Positions 34,154 to 42,615 of a DNA stretch of 64,000 nt are shown piece by piece; within the stretch, counting starts at the first letter, position 1, and every line of letters begins with the position of its first letter. Source of the stretch: SKLM01 sp964575455 (GTDB taxonomy: Bacteria; Chloroflexota; Anaerolineae; B4-G1). Both the position numbers and the translations under genes were made by a program. The notes under the pieces are model-generated. The model searched no databases, had not been told where the DNA came from, and saw only the letters and a program-made list of their open reading frames with translations. Location: assembly GCA_964575455.1 (NCBI GenBank), contig CAZNRX010000008.1, positions 1 through 64,000 on the forward strand. Direction: 5' to 3'.

Positions 34154-36544
34154 TTAGCGCTGGACGATGTTAGCCACTGTGACGCCCTCGCCGCCCTCCC
34201 GATAGTCAGCGCCTTCGTAGCTGCTGACCAGGGGATGGTCGGCCAGGAACTCGCGCACGGCGCGCCGCAGCGCGCCCGTGCCCTTGCCGTGGATGATCCG
34301 TGCCTGGGACAGGCCTGCGCGCATAGCCTGATCCAGGTACTGATCCAGCCGCTTCAGCGTCTCGTCCACTGTGTGGCCTCGCAGGTCGATGCTGCTGCCT
34401 GGCGACGATGGGGTCGCCACACTGACCTGGACGCCGCCCGAAGCTGGCTCCGACTCCTCTGCCTTCCGCGGCTCCAGCGCCGACAGGCTCACCTGCGTGC
34501 GAACCCGTCCCACCTGCACCTCGGCTTCGCCGTCGTCCACCTTCAGAACCTCCCCTTTCGAGTTCAAGGGGCGCACCCAGACCGTGTCGCCGATGTCGAT
34601 CGGTCTCTGCAGAGCCTCATCCAAGTGTTCGCTCACCTCAGGGGGCGGCGGCTTGCGGGGCTCCGCCTTGGGCATTTGCGCTTCCAGCGACGCCAGCTTC
34701 TCCTCGACCGCCCCCACCGCTTTCACTGGCGCGGCGGCGGCCCTCAGGCGGCGTCGCAGCTGGCGCACCTCGGACTGGAGCATCTCCAGCGTCTCTTCCG
34801 CCTCCTCTCGGGCTTTCTGCAACACCTCCTCTCGCTCCTCCTCGATCGAGGCGAGGCGTTGGTGGAGCTCTCGGGCCGCCTGCTGGGCCTTGGTGCGCGC
34901 GGTGTGGGCGTCCTCCCTTTCCTGGGCTGTCGTCATTCGCAGGCGGTGGATGTCGTCCAGCATATCCTGGGTGCGCAGATCCTCCGCCGAGACCATCCGC
35001 CGTGCATCTTCGACGATCCCCTCGGGAAGGTTCAGTCTTCGAGCGATGGTCAGGGCGTTCGAGCGCCCCGGCAGTCCGATCGTCAGCTTGTAGGTCGGGC
35101 TGAGCGTATCCGTGTCGAACTCCACAGACCCATTGCGTACCCTGGGCGTCAGCTGGGCGTAGCTCTTGAGCTCCGGGTAGTGCGTGGCCACGAACGTTGT
35201 TGAGCCTCGTTGGCGAAAGTGCTCCAGAAGGGCCCGCGCTAGCGCTGATCCCTCAGCCGGATCGGTGCCCGCGCCCAGCTCGTCCAGCAGCACCAGGCTG
35301 CGCCGCCCCGCTGCATTGAGGAAGAAGATGATGTTCGTCATGTGCGAGGAGAACGTGGAGAGGCTCTGCTCGATTGACTGCTCGTCGCCGATGTCCGCGT
35401 AGACGCCCTCAAAGGGTGAGAGGGCAGAGCCTGCCTCGGCCGGGATGTGAAGCCCTGCCTGCGCCATAAGCGTCAGCAGGCCCACCGTCTTCAAACTGAC
35501 CGTCTTGCCGCCTGTGTTGGGGCCAGTGATCACCAGCACGTGGGTCTCGTCGTCCAGGTCCATGTCGATGGGTACCACCTCCTCCGGATCGAGCAGGGGG
35601 TGGCGCGCGCCCAGCAGCCGGACCGTCGAGCCGGGATGGCTGTCCTTACGGTCGGCGAAGGCCTTAATCTCAGGTTTTGCGGCGTCGATGGCTTCGGCAT
35701 ACGTCGCCTTGGCGAACGCCAGGTCTAGCGTTGCCAGCGTCTCCACCGTTTCAGCGATCTCCTCGTCGTGCTTGCCGACTAGTTGCGTGAGCTCCGCCAG
35801 GATGCGCCGGATCTCCTCTTCCTCCTCCAGTTGGAGCTCGCGCCACTTGTTGTTCAGGTCAACGACGGAGAGCGGCTCGATGAAGAGCGTCACGCCCGAG
35901 GCTGAGCGGTCGTGGACGACCCCTCGGATCTTGTCTTTGTACTGAGCCTTGATGGGGATGACGTAGCGGCCCTCCCGCCGCGTGATGATCGTCTCCTGCA
36001 GGTAAGAGGCGTTGCGCGATGAGCTGATGATGTTGTTCAGCTTGTCCTGAATCCTGGCGTGGGCGATCTCCACCTCCCGGCGAATGCGAGCGAGCTCTGG
36101 GGAGGCTTTTTCCTGTATCTCTCCTCGCTCACCGATGCAGCGGCTGATCTCGTCGCTCAACGTCTTGCAGGGCCGAATGCGGCTCGCTATCTGCGTCAGG
36201 TTGGGGAAGGGGCTCTCCAGCCGCTTCAGGGCCCGCTGCAGTCTCCTCCCGGCGTCGAGCGTGTCGCGCACGTTGAGCAGGTCCTGGGGGGCCAGGATCT
36301 GGCCTCGCTTTGCCTCGGCCACCAGCGGCCGTACGTCGTGCGCCCCGCCGACCGATGTGGCGGGCCTTTCCTCCAGGAGGGCGCGAGCCTCGCTAGTCGT
36401 CTCCAGCCGATGCCTGATCTCGGCTGGGTCTGTCGTCGGCTTGAGGGCCAGGGCCTTCTCCCTTCCGGCCGAGAAGCTGGCGTGCGTCGCGAGCTCTTGC
36501 AGGATCTTGGGGTATTCCAGCGTGGATAGATGTCGTTTATTCAC
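34154..36544 (-). CDS. mutS2: MutS2 (ribosome-collision / recombination-suppressing ATPase with Smr domain)
   Basis: A 796-residue MutS2 of typical length. It has an N-terminal MutS core, then the ABC-type ATPase with Walker A 'GPNTGGKT' (K347), the signature 'STFSSHMTNI', Walker B 'LVLLDELGAGTDP', a long charged coiled coil (about 515-640), a KOW-like 'VWVRPLNSKGEVLKV' segment and a C-terminal Smr nuclease domain (about 718-796) with 'DLRGHTVDETL' and 'IIHGKGTGALR'. It lacks MutS mismatch-recognition domains. Known roles are splitting or cleaving at collided ribosomes and antagonising recombination. Its start overlaps the end of the CvpA-like gene by eight bases, an arrangement seen in other bacteria. 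Confidence 0.95.
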   Translation of the reverse strand: MNKRHLSTLEYPKILQELATHASFSAGREKALALKPTTDPAEIRHRLETTSEARALLEERPATSVGGAHDVRPLVAEAKRGQILAPQDLLNVRDTLDAGRRLQRALKRLESPFPNLTQIASRIRPCKTLSDEISRCIGERGEIQEKASPELARIRREVEIAHARIQDKLNNIISSSRNASYLQETIITRREGRYVIPIKAQYKDKIRGVVHDRSASGVTLFIEPLSVVDLNNKWRELQLEEEEEIRRILAELTQLVGKHDEEIAETVETLATLDLAFAKATYAEAIDAAKPEIKAFADRKDSHPGSTVRLLGARHPLLDPEEVVPIDMDLDDETHVLVITGPNTGGKTVSLKTVGLLTLMAQAGLHIPAEAGSALSPFEGVYADIGDEQSIEQSLSTFSSHMTNIIFFLNAAGRRSLVLLDELGAGTDPAEGSALARALLEHFRQRGSTTFVATHYPELKSYAQLTPRVRNGSVEFDTDTLSPTYKLTIGLPGRSNALTIARRLNLPEGIVEDARRMVSAEDLRTQDMLDDIHRLRMTTAQEREDAHTARTKAQQAARELHQRLASIEEEREEVLQKAREEAEETLEMLQSEVRQLRRRLRAAAAPVKAVGAVEEKLASLEAQMPKAEPRKPPPPEVSEHLDEALQRPIDIGDTVWVRPLNSKGEVLKVDDGEAEVQVGRVRTQVSLSALEPRKAEESEPASGGVQVSVATPSSPGSSIDLRGHTVDETLKRLDQYLDQAMRAGLSQARIIHGKGTGALRRAVREFLADHPLVSSYEGADYREGGEGVTVANIVQR

Positions 36545-37214
36545 GTAAGCTCTGATCGTATGCGTAAATGGCCGGGGGGCGTCCCGAGTACCAGAACGAC
36601 TGCGCCTGATAGATCAGTTTCATCACCTGATTGAACTCTGGGCGAAGCGAGGCCCGGTTATGGGTGGCTCGTCCCGCTCTCCCGTAGCCGATGCCATTGA
36701 ACAGCAGCGTGGCGACAGCAATGCCGAGCGCCAGATAGATGAGTGTGCCGCCAATCCGATCTACAAAGCCCAGGAAGGGGATGTGTGTCTCTGGCAGGGA
36801 GGCCCGGAATAGCGACTCCAGGACGAGCCACAGTAGTATCGCCGCGAAGGCAAACGACACCGCCAGAGCGGAGGTGTCGACATTCCCCGCGGGGGGGCTG
36901 CTCAGACCGGCCCTGCCCAACACGTTGAGGAAGCTGCGCGAGTAGGGCGTCAGCACGTAGTAGAAGGTCCCCGCTATGGCCGTGGTCAGATAGACCGCAA
37001 TCGCCGTCAGCAGGCCGCGAATGATGTACTGCGTCGTGCCATAGGCGGCGAAGGCGGCGATGACGAACAACATCGCCATGTCCATGCCCCCCAGGTCGCG
37101 AGGCCCGTAGAAAAAGTAGAGCACGATGCCTATCGTGCTCAGCGTCGCGACGATCAGGGCTACGATCCCCTTGCTCTTAGTTGGTTTCTTCTCCGCCTTC
37201 TCTAGTAGCGTCAT
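36537..37214 (-). CDS. CvpA-like four-to-five-helix membrane protein
   Basis: A 225-residue inner-membrane protein. The minus-strand ATG 37214 has GGAGGAGG just upstream, so it is chosen over 37235. Predicted helices lie near residues 18-35, 45-62, 68-88, 120-140 and 158-178. The last is introduced by 'FLGFVDRIGGTLIYLALG', the diagnostic segment of CvpA/colicin-V-production-type proteins ('LDRLLGALFG...'). In Firmicutes a CvpA-family gene also lies just before mutS2, supporting the call. CvpA proteins affect envelope homeostasis and bile or biofilm phenotypes, with no defined reaction. It is translationally coupled to mutS2. Confidence 0.65.
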   Translation of the reverse strand: MTLLEKAEKKPTKSKGIVALIVATLSTIGIVLYFFYGPRDLGGMDMAMLFVIAAFAAYGTTQYIIRGLLTAIAVYLTTAIAGTFYYVLTPYSRSFLNVLGRAGLSSPPAGNVDTSALAVSFAFAAILLWLVLESLFRASLPETHIPFLGFVDRIGGTLIYLALGIAVATLLFNGIGYGRAGRATHNRASLRPEFNQVMKLIYQAQSFWYSGRPPAIYAYDQSLRE

Positions 37215-37437
37215 ACGCCTCCTCCCGGTCGGCACTTCGGCCCTATGTGACTGCGCCCAGCGGGCTTCACGCGCTGGAGGCTGGCACCTCTGAATGAATC
37301 GCCATCAGTGGATCGAACTTTACTATAACACAGGGTGGGTGGGTAGCAAGTTGATCCCGTGTGCGCTGAGAGGCTGGTGAGGGTGGGGTGCAGGTGAGCG
37401 GGTCGGTTCGTTCGCCTGCCTCGCGCTGCATGTCAAC

Positions 37438-37480
37438 GGAAAGGGGGCGGCCTGTCTCGTGTTGTGGACAGGCCACCCCT
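37438..37480 (-). terminator. Rho-independent terminator of folD1
   Basis: On the minus strand GGGGTGGCCTGTC pairs with GACAGGCCGCCCC (one wobble), has a 10-base loop and ends in CTTTCC. It starts about 53 bases past the folD1 stop. Confidence 0.75.
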
Positions 37481-37532
37481 TCTCAAATCAGTCGCCGCAT
37501 CAGACTGTCGCGGCGTTTCCTAGTCTACTGTG

Positions 37533-38510
37533 CTACGAAGCTGACGTCTCGCTACTGGGCTGGCTGGCCTCCTCGCCCAGGGGCGTGGGGCTGACGGCGA
37601 CTGCGGAGACGCGGCTTGCCGTCCTGACGCCCAGGCGCGCCTGGCGCTGAGCAGCCGTCAGGGTGTTGCGCATCAGCATCGCGTTCGTCATCGGGCCAGT
37701 GCCGCCGGGTACCGGGCTGATGGCGTCGGCGACCTCTTTGACGTTCTCGTAATCCACATCGCCGACCCACTCGCCGTCCATCTTCGTGAAGCCGAAGTCG
37801 AGAACGGTTGCGCCCTCCTTAACCATGTCCGTTGTGATCAGGTGCGCGACGCCGGTGACGCTGGCCAGAATGTCCGCTTCTTTCGTCATATCGGCCAGGG
37901 GCTTCGTGTGCAGGTCGCAGACCGTTACGGTGGCCCAATGGCGCGTGAGGAGAAGCGAGAGCGGCTTGCCGATCAGGTTGCTGGCTCCTACGATCACCGC
38001 TCGCTCCCCGTCGATGGTGACGTTGTGTCGCTTCAGCAGCTCCAGGCCGCCCAGGGGTGTGGCGGGTACGAAGTAGGGACCCACGTTCTGGGGCCTGTCG
38101 ATGAAGGCCGCGCGGGCCAGCCGCCCGGCGTTCAGCGGGTGGGCACCGTCGATGTCCTTGCCCGGATCCAGCGCTTCGATCACCACCTGAGGGCGAATGC
38201 CCTCGGGCATCGGCTGCTGGATGATGACGCCGTTGACGCTCTCATCGTTGTTCAGCTTGCGAATAAGTCGCACCATCTCATCCTCAGTCGTGTCCGCTGG
38301 GCGGGTGTGTTCGACGTAGTTGATGCCGACCTTGTTGCACGTGCGCTCAATCATCCCTGCGTAGCTGACCGATGCGGGATCGCCGCCAGCGCGAACCAAC
38401 GCCAGCGTCGGCTTGACGTCGTAGTCGGCCGCGTACGACCGCGCTTCCTGCTTGATCTCGTTCAAAATCTCCTTCGATACTTTCCGACCGTCTAGAATCT
38501 TGGCGCTCAT
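37533..38510 (-). CDS. folD: FolD paralogue 1 lacking the catalytic lysine
   Basis: A 325-residue member of the methylene-THF dehydrogenase/methenyl-THF cyclohydrolase family. The overall sequence is intact: 'VIIQQPMPEGI', 'DIDGAHPLNAGRL', NAD(P)-site 'VIVGASNLIGKPLS', and 'ISPVPGGTGPMTNAML'. However, the catalytic Lys54 of the Y50-x3-K54 motif is Ile (Y50-A-G-M-I54). In characterised FolD enzymes this Lys is needed for cyclohydrolase activity, so this protein may be dehydrogenase-only or act on another substrate. A Ser/Thr/Pro-rich 30-residue C-terminal tail is extra. It is transcribed divergently from the WL island with its own promoter and terminator. Confidence 0.85.
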   Translation of the reverse strand: MSAKILDGRKVSKEILNEIKQEARSYAADYDVKPTLALVRAGGDPASVSYAGMIERTCNKVGINYVEHTRPADTTEDEMVRLIRKLNNDESVNGVIIQQPMPEGIRPQVVIEALDPGKDIDGAHPLNAGRLARAAFIDRPQNVGPYFVPATPLGGLELLKRHNVTIDGERAVIVGASNLIGKPLSLLLTRHWATVTVCDLHTKPLADMTKEADILASVTGVAHLITTDMVKEGATVLDFGFTKMDGEWVGDVDYENVKEVADAISPVPGGTGPMTNAMLMRNTLTAAQRQARLGVRTASRVSAVAVSPTPLGEEASQPSSETSAS

Positions 38511-38580
38511 TTCTTCCTCCCTGGTGTCTATATAACTCGCGATATCTGCTTTAAGTTGCCTCTTTCTTAGCTTCGGCTAT

Positions 38581-38609
38581 ATCCTATCATGCGAAACGAT
38601 CTTTGTCAT
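38581..38609 (-). promoter_or_regulatory. Predicted promoter of folD1
   Basis: On the minus strand ATGACA (38609-38604), 17 bp, TAGGAT (38586-38581), with TGA before the -10, the same extended -10 style as the promoters at 2227 and 18065. Confidence 0.5.
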
Positions 38610-38796
38610 CGGCTAAAGTATCCATTTCCCTCCTGTGACTTACTCCTGCGAGAAACACGCAGGTATCCTGGGCGCCGCACGGCGAGTCTGCCTACTTCCT
38701 CTAGGGCTTTCTGTCTAGTCCTAAATAGGCAATATTGCGTAGGTCGACCCTACGATGTGTAGCTTAGTCATCGGCGTCATGAATAGGCTAGACTGC

Positions 38797-38825
38797 TTGC
38801 GCTGAAAATCGTAGGATGATATAAT
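38797..38825 (+). promoter_or_regulatory. Predicted promoter of the regulator-kinase-folD2 unit
   Basis: TTGCGC (38797-38802), 17 bp, perfect TATAAT (38820-38825); the start codon is 28 bases downstream with GGAGG in between. An interrupted palindrome CGTAGG-TCGA-CCCTACG lies about 55 bases upstream and its half CGTAGG recurs inside the spacer, so it could be an operator. Confidence 0.65.
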
Positions 38826-38853
38826 CGGTTCAGACAACGGAGGCGACAAAGAT

Positions 38854-39528
38854 ATGGGTGTGGAGACCATAACAGTTCTCTTGGCTGATGACCATGCGGT
38901 GGTTCGTCAGGGCACGCGGGAGCTGTTGGACCGTGAAGCAGGCATTGAAGTCGTCGCTGAAGCCAGCGACGGAAAAGAAGCGGTTCAGAAGGCGATCAAG
39001 GAACGGCCTGACGTCGTCGTGATGGACTTCGCGATGCCAGAGCTCAATGGTATCGAGGCGACGAGGCAGATCAAGGCCGTTGCCCCCGGCATCGCCATCC
39101 TGGTGTTGACCGCCTACGACAGCAATCAGTACATCTTCGCCTTCTTGGAGGCCGGGGCTGCGGGCTACCTACTCAAGGATGTCCAGGTCGATGAGCTAGT
39201 TGAAGCCATAAGGGCTGTGCACGCGGGGGAGTCCATGCTCCACCCGGCTATCGCTCGGAAGGTGATCAATCGCCTTGCCCAGCCTCAGGAGGAGGCGGGT
39301 ATGATGCCGATGCCCCTGGATCAACTCACCGAGCGAGAGCTGGAGGTCCTCAAGATGGCTGCCAAGGGAATGTCGAATCGCGAGATTGCACAGGAGCTGA
39401 CCATAAGTGTTCGCACAGTGCAGACCCATCTGACCAACATCTTCAACAAGATGGGCGTTGGCTCCCGCACCGAAGCAGTGGTGCACGCGCTGCGTAAGAA
39501 CTGGATCACATTGGAAGACACCTTATGA
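38854..39528 (+). CDS. NarL/FixJ-type response regulator 1
   Basis: A 224-residue regulator. The receiver domain (about 1-125) has acidic pocket 'ADDH', phospho-acceptor D58 in 'VVMDFAMPE', the conserved Thr in 'VLTAY' and Lys in 'YLLKD'. The C-terminal LuxR-type helix-turn-helix carries 'LTEREVLEVLKMAAKG'-like and 'SNREIAQELTISVRTVQTH' motifs. Its stop overlaps the start of the sensor kinase gene (ATGA), so the two form a classic pair. Position at the head of the WL island suggests control of C1 metabolism, but its targets are unknown. Confidence 0.93.
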   Translation: MGVETITVLLADDHAVVRQGTRELLDREAGIEVVAEASDGKEAVQKAIKERPDVVVMDFAMPELNGIEATRQIKAVAPGIAILVLTAYDSNQYIFAFLEAGAAGYLLKDVQVDELVEAIRAVHAGESMLHPAIARKVINRLAQPQEEAGMMPMPLDQLTERELEVLKMAAKGMSNREIAQELTISVRTVQTHLTNIFNKMGVGSRTEAVVHALRKNWITLEDTL

Positions 39529-41183
39529 TAGGGAAAGCGGCCCAACGAGGGAATCCGGTAGAGAAACGTGATGCTGTTGCTCGCCTGAAGACGCTCAACG
39601 CGGTCACGACAGCCTTGACGCAGTCATTCAATCTGGAACAGACGCTGGATGACATCCTGGACAGGGTGCTGGACGTCGTAGGGGTGCGGGCTGGCGCGAT
39701 CTATCTCCTCGAGAAGGAGAAGCAAGGGCTTACCCTGGTCGCTCAGCGGAACCTGCCGCCGGAGGTGGTGCAGGCGAGCGTCGCCGACGAGGACGGTGGG
39801 CTCAAGTCCTCCAGGATGCTTGCTCGTCACGATGAGCTTCAGTGTAAGCTAGCAGGTCCGCTGCGTGCCAAGGGTGAGATCAACGGCTTGCTCTTCGTGG
39901 GCGACCGCCGCTCCTGCCCTATTCTGCGCCAGGATGAGGAACTCCTGGATACCATCCGCAACACCATGGGCGTTTTCGTCGAGAACGTCCGCCTCTACCA
40001 GGAGCGGACGCGCCAGCTGCAGATCGAGCGCTCCGTCATCGAGGTGACCGAGGAAGTTACATCTGAGCTGGAGCTGGATCGGGTGCTTCCTAAGGTCATG
40101 GAGATCGCCGTCGATCTGGCGAGGGCGGAGGGCGGTGTCATCGCCCTGCTGGACGAGGAGCGAAATGTGATCCGCTACCCGTACCTCCACCACTTGCCCC
40201 CCGAGCTAGCCGACGTGACCGTGTCCAAGGGCGAGGGCTTGTCTGGGCAGGTGATGACCACCGGTGAGCCCGTTGTCATCGACGACTATCAGACCTATCG
40301 AAACGCGATTCCCGCCTTCGTCGAGGCTGGCCTGGTCAGCGTGCTCATAGTGCCCATCCTGAGCGGGCGAATGGCCCGCAAGAGAATCTTCGGAGCTCTC
40401 AGTGTTCTCAGTATTGAGAAGGCGGAGGCGTTCTCAGAGCGGGAGGTGGCTCTCCTTACCGCCATCGGGCGCCAGGCTGGCATCGCCATTGAGAATGCCT
40501 ATCTGTATGAGAACATGCGATTCTACGCTCGGCAGATCACGCAGGCGCAGGAGAGTGAGCGCAGACGTATCGCGCGTGAGCTTCACGATGACACTATTCA
40601 GTCGTTGGTGGCGCTGTCGCGTCGATTGGAAGCCCTGATGAACACGAAGGTCACGAAGGTGGACACGAAGGGCACAAAGGAAAGGATCGCTGCGGACATC
40701 GCCGAGTTGCAGGCCGCTACCGGCGAGATCATCAAGCGCGTGCGCCGGTTCAGTCAGGATCTTCGCCCGTCCATCCTGGACGACCTGGGCCTGCTGCCCA
40801 CGTTAGAGGAGCTGTCAGCCGACATGAACCGGCAGGATGGCCTGCAAGCCGAGTTCCGAGTGAAGGGCGAAGAGCGACGACTCTCATCAGAGGTGGAGCT
40901 AATCCTGTTCCGCATCGCACAGGAGGCGTTGAACAACGTTAGAAAGCACGCTGATGCGACTCACGTCGTCACCACTGTGGAGCTTACCGACAGTGCGGTG
41001 AAGATGACGGTGGAGGACAACGGCCAAGGCTTCAACCCACCAACGTTGACGGACCATCCGACGGCCGTGGGCAAGTTGGGACTGATTGGTATGCATGAAC
41101 GCGCCCGTCTGCTCGGTGGCTCCCTGGCTGTGAAGTCAGAACCGGGGGCGGGAACGAAGGTCGTCGTCAACGTCCCGGTCTAG
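39525..41183 (+). CDS. Sensor histidine kinase, two GAF domains, HisKA_3 type
   Basis: A 552-residue soluble kinase with no membrane segment. Two GAF-like domains (about 20-150 and 165-330) precede a HisKA_3 dimerisation domain with phospho-acceptor H354 in 'RRRIARELHDD', then HATPase with N-box 'EALNNVRKHA', 'DNGQGF' and 'GLIGMHERARLLGG'. The architecture is like NreB/DevS-class sensors, which detect gases or redox state. The ligand here is unknown. Between H-box and ATPase, residues 'NTKVTKVDTKGTK' are encoded by an inserted CACGAAGG tandem repeat (40641-40682), an oddity in a conserved helical region. It is the partner of the regulator it overlaps. Confidence 0.9.
   Translation: MIGKAAQRGNPVEKRDAVARLKTLNAVTTALTQSFNLEQTLDDILDRVLDVVGVRAGAIYLLEKEKQGLTLVAQRNLPPEVVQASVADEDGGLKSSRMLARHDELQCKLAGPLRAKGEINGLLFVGDRRSCPILRQDEELLDTIRNTMGVFVENVRLYQERTRQLQIERSVIEVTEEVTSELELDRVLPKVMEIAVDLARAEGGVIALLDEERNVIRYPYLHHLPPELADVTVSKGEGLSGQVMTTGEPVVIDDYQTYRNAIPAFVEAGLVSVLIVPILSGRMARKRIFGALSVLSIEKAEAFSEREVALLTAIGRQAGIAIENAYLYENMRFYARQITQAQESERRRIARELHDDTIQSLVALSRRLEALMNTKVTKVDTKGTKERIAADIAELQAATGEIIKRVRRFSQDLRPSILDDLGLLPTLEELSADMNRQDGLQAEFRVKGEERRLSSEVELILFRIAQEALNNVRKHADATHVVTTVELTDSAVKMTVEDNGQGFNPPTLTDHPTAVGKLGLIGMHERARLLGGSLAVKSEPGAGTKVVVNVPV
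40641..40682 (+). repeat. CACGAAGG tandem repeat inside the kinase gene
   Basis: Four imperfect copies of a 9-base ACACGAAGG-type unit, read in the frame Thr-Lys-x. The same unit occurs at 46911, 47145, 61421 and 63269. Confidence 0.8.
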
Positions 41184-41230
41184 GGATCGGGGTGGCCCAG
41201 ATAGGGCCTCCAGATTGAGGGAGGAAGTAG

Positions 41231-42397
41231 ATGGACATTGAAGCAACCATTGATTCCAAGATAAGGCCGCGGCTTATTGAGGCTCTTGGTCGAAAGAACG
41301 CCAATGCCCTGCTCACCAAGGCCACGCTCGCCTACGTCAGCACCGACGGTAGTGAGGTCGAGAGAATTGAGGCCTTCATAGATGCCATTCGCTCCGACGA
41401 GCGCGTTATGGACGCCTGGAGTGAGGAGATGGTGGCTACCCACGCGGACGAGTGGATCGGCCTTCTGAAGCCTGCTGCGTCTGGGGAGGAGGAAGAGGGT
41501 GCATCTGCCAGGATTCTCGATGGGCGGGCCATGGCCGAGGAGGTCAGGGAAGAGATCGTCGCCGAGGTGGATGCGTTCGAGGAGCGATACGGCTTCGTGC
41601 CAACCATCGCCGTCGTCCGCGCCGGCGATGACCCAGCGTCGGTGAGCTACGCCAAGATGATCAAACGGTCGTTTGAGAACGCCGGGATGAGGTTCATGCT
41701 GCGTACCCTGCCCGAGACGGCCAGCGAGCAGGAGATCATCGATATCGTCTGTACGCTTAATGCGGACAGCAGCGTCAGCGGCATCATGGTGCAGGAGCCA
41801 CTGCCGAGAGGGATCGATGACATCGCGATCAAGGCTGCCATAGCGCCGGAGAAGGATGCTGATGGCGTCAACCCCATCAACGCCGGGCGGCTGGCCCAGG
41901 CGGCTCCTGTCGGCAGGGCAGCCGGCGCCGAGGACTACCTTGTGCCTGCCACGCCGCTGGGAGGGCTGGAGATATTGAAGCGCGCCGGCATAGCGATCGA
42001 TGGGGCGCGCGCTGTGGTGGTCGGCCGTTCCAATATCGTCGGCCGTCCCATGACGTTCCTGCTGATGCAGCATCACGCCACGGTGAGCATGTGCCACTCC
42101 CACACCGATCCTCTGGGCGAGGTGACCCGAGAGGCTGACATTCTCTGTGTCGCCGTAGGCGTCCCCGAGCTGATCAAGGCAGACATGGTCAAGCCAGGCG
42201 CCATTGTCATTGACTTCGGTTTCAACAAGAAGGATGGGAAATGGGTGGGGGATGTCGACTTCGATGAGGTCAAGAAGGTGGCTGGGGCGATCACCCCGGT
42301 GCCTGGGGGGACCGGTTCGATGACCAACGTGATGCTCATGAGGAACGTGCTGCAGGCGGCAAAGCGACGGATGAGGTCGCTTCGCTCCTCTTCGTAG
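41231..42397 (+). CDS. folD: FolD paralogue 2 with extra N-terminal domain, lacking the catalytic lysine
   Basis: A 388-residue protein; GAGGGAGGAAG precedes ATG 41231. Residues 1-90 are an extra, probably helical domain of unknown family followed by a Glu-rich hinge. The remainder is a complete FolD body: 'MVQEPLPRGIDDI', 'DADGVNPINAGRL', 'VVVGRSNIVGRPMT', 'ITPVPGGTGSMTNVM'. In the active-site motif Y140-A-K-M-I144, the residue corresponding to catalytic Lys is Ile, as in FolD1. Cyclohydrolase activity is therefore doubtful and would have to come from FolD3. It lies 47 bases after the kinase gene, probably in the same transcript. Confidence 0.85.
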   Translation: MDIEATIDSKIRPRLIEALGRKNANALLTKATLAYVSTDGSEVERIEAFIDAIRSDERVMDAWSEEMVATHADEWIGLLKPAASGEEEEGASARILDGRAMAEEVREEIVAEVDAFEERYGFVPTIAVVRAGDDPASVSYAKMIKRSFENAGMRFMLRTLPETASEQEIIDIVCTLNADSSVSGIMVQEPLPRGIDDIAIKAAIAPEKDADGVNPINAGRLAQAAPVGRAAGAEDYLVPATPLGGLEILKRAGIAIDGARAVVVGRSNIVGRPMTFLLMQHHATVSMCHSHTDPLGEVTREADILCVAVGVPELIKADMVKPGAIVIDFGFNKKDGKWVGDVDFDEVKKVAGAITPVPGGTGSMTNVMLMRNVLQAAKRRMRSLRSSS

Positions 42398-42462
42398 AGG
42401 ATAGGAATAGGATGGAGAAGCAGCATATGTGAGGGAAGAGGCTTGAGTGCGTCACGCACGAG

Positions 42463-42490
42463 TTGACCAGGTGCTCTGCTGTGGTATCAT
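42463..42490 (+). promoter_or_regulatory. Predicted promoter of response regulator 2
   Basis: TTGACC (42463-42468), 16 bp, TATCAT (42485-42490). The transcript leader would include the hairpin at 42521-42563. Confidence 0.6.
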
Positions 42491-42520
42491 ATGACAGGAG
42501 AACTCTTGTGTCGTGCAAGC

Positions 42521-42563
42521 TGAGGCGAGGGGGGCTGGGGGCCAGCTACAGATCCTCGCCTCA
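42521..42563 (+). promoter_or_regulatory. Leader hairpin before response regulator 2
   Basis: A perfect 10-bp stem TGAGGCGAGG (42521-42530) with CCTCGCCTCA (42554-42563); the loop can form an inner GCTGG/CCAGC stem. No T-tract follows, so it is probably an RNA stability or regulatory element rather than a terminator. Confidence 0.5.
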
Positions 42564-42615
42564 ATCGTTGTCAGTCTCTGGTCAGCACAGCCGAATGATG
42601 TGGATCCGCGGTTAG

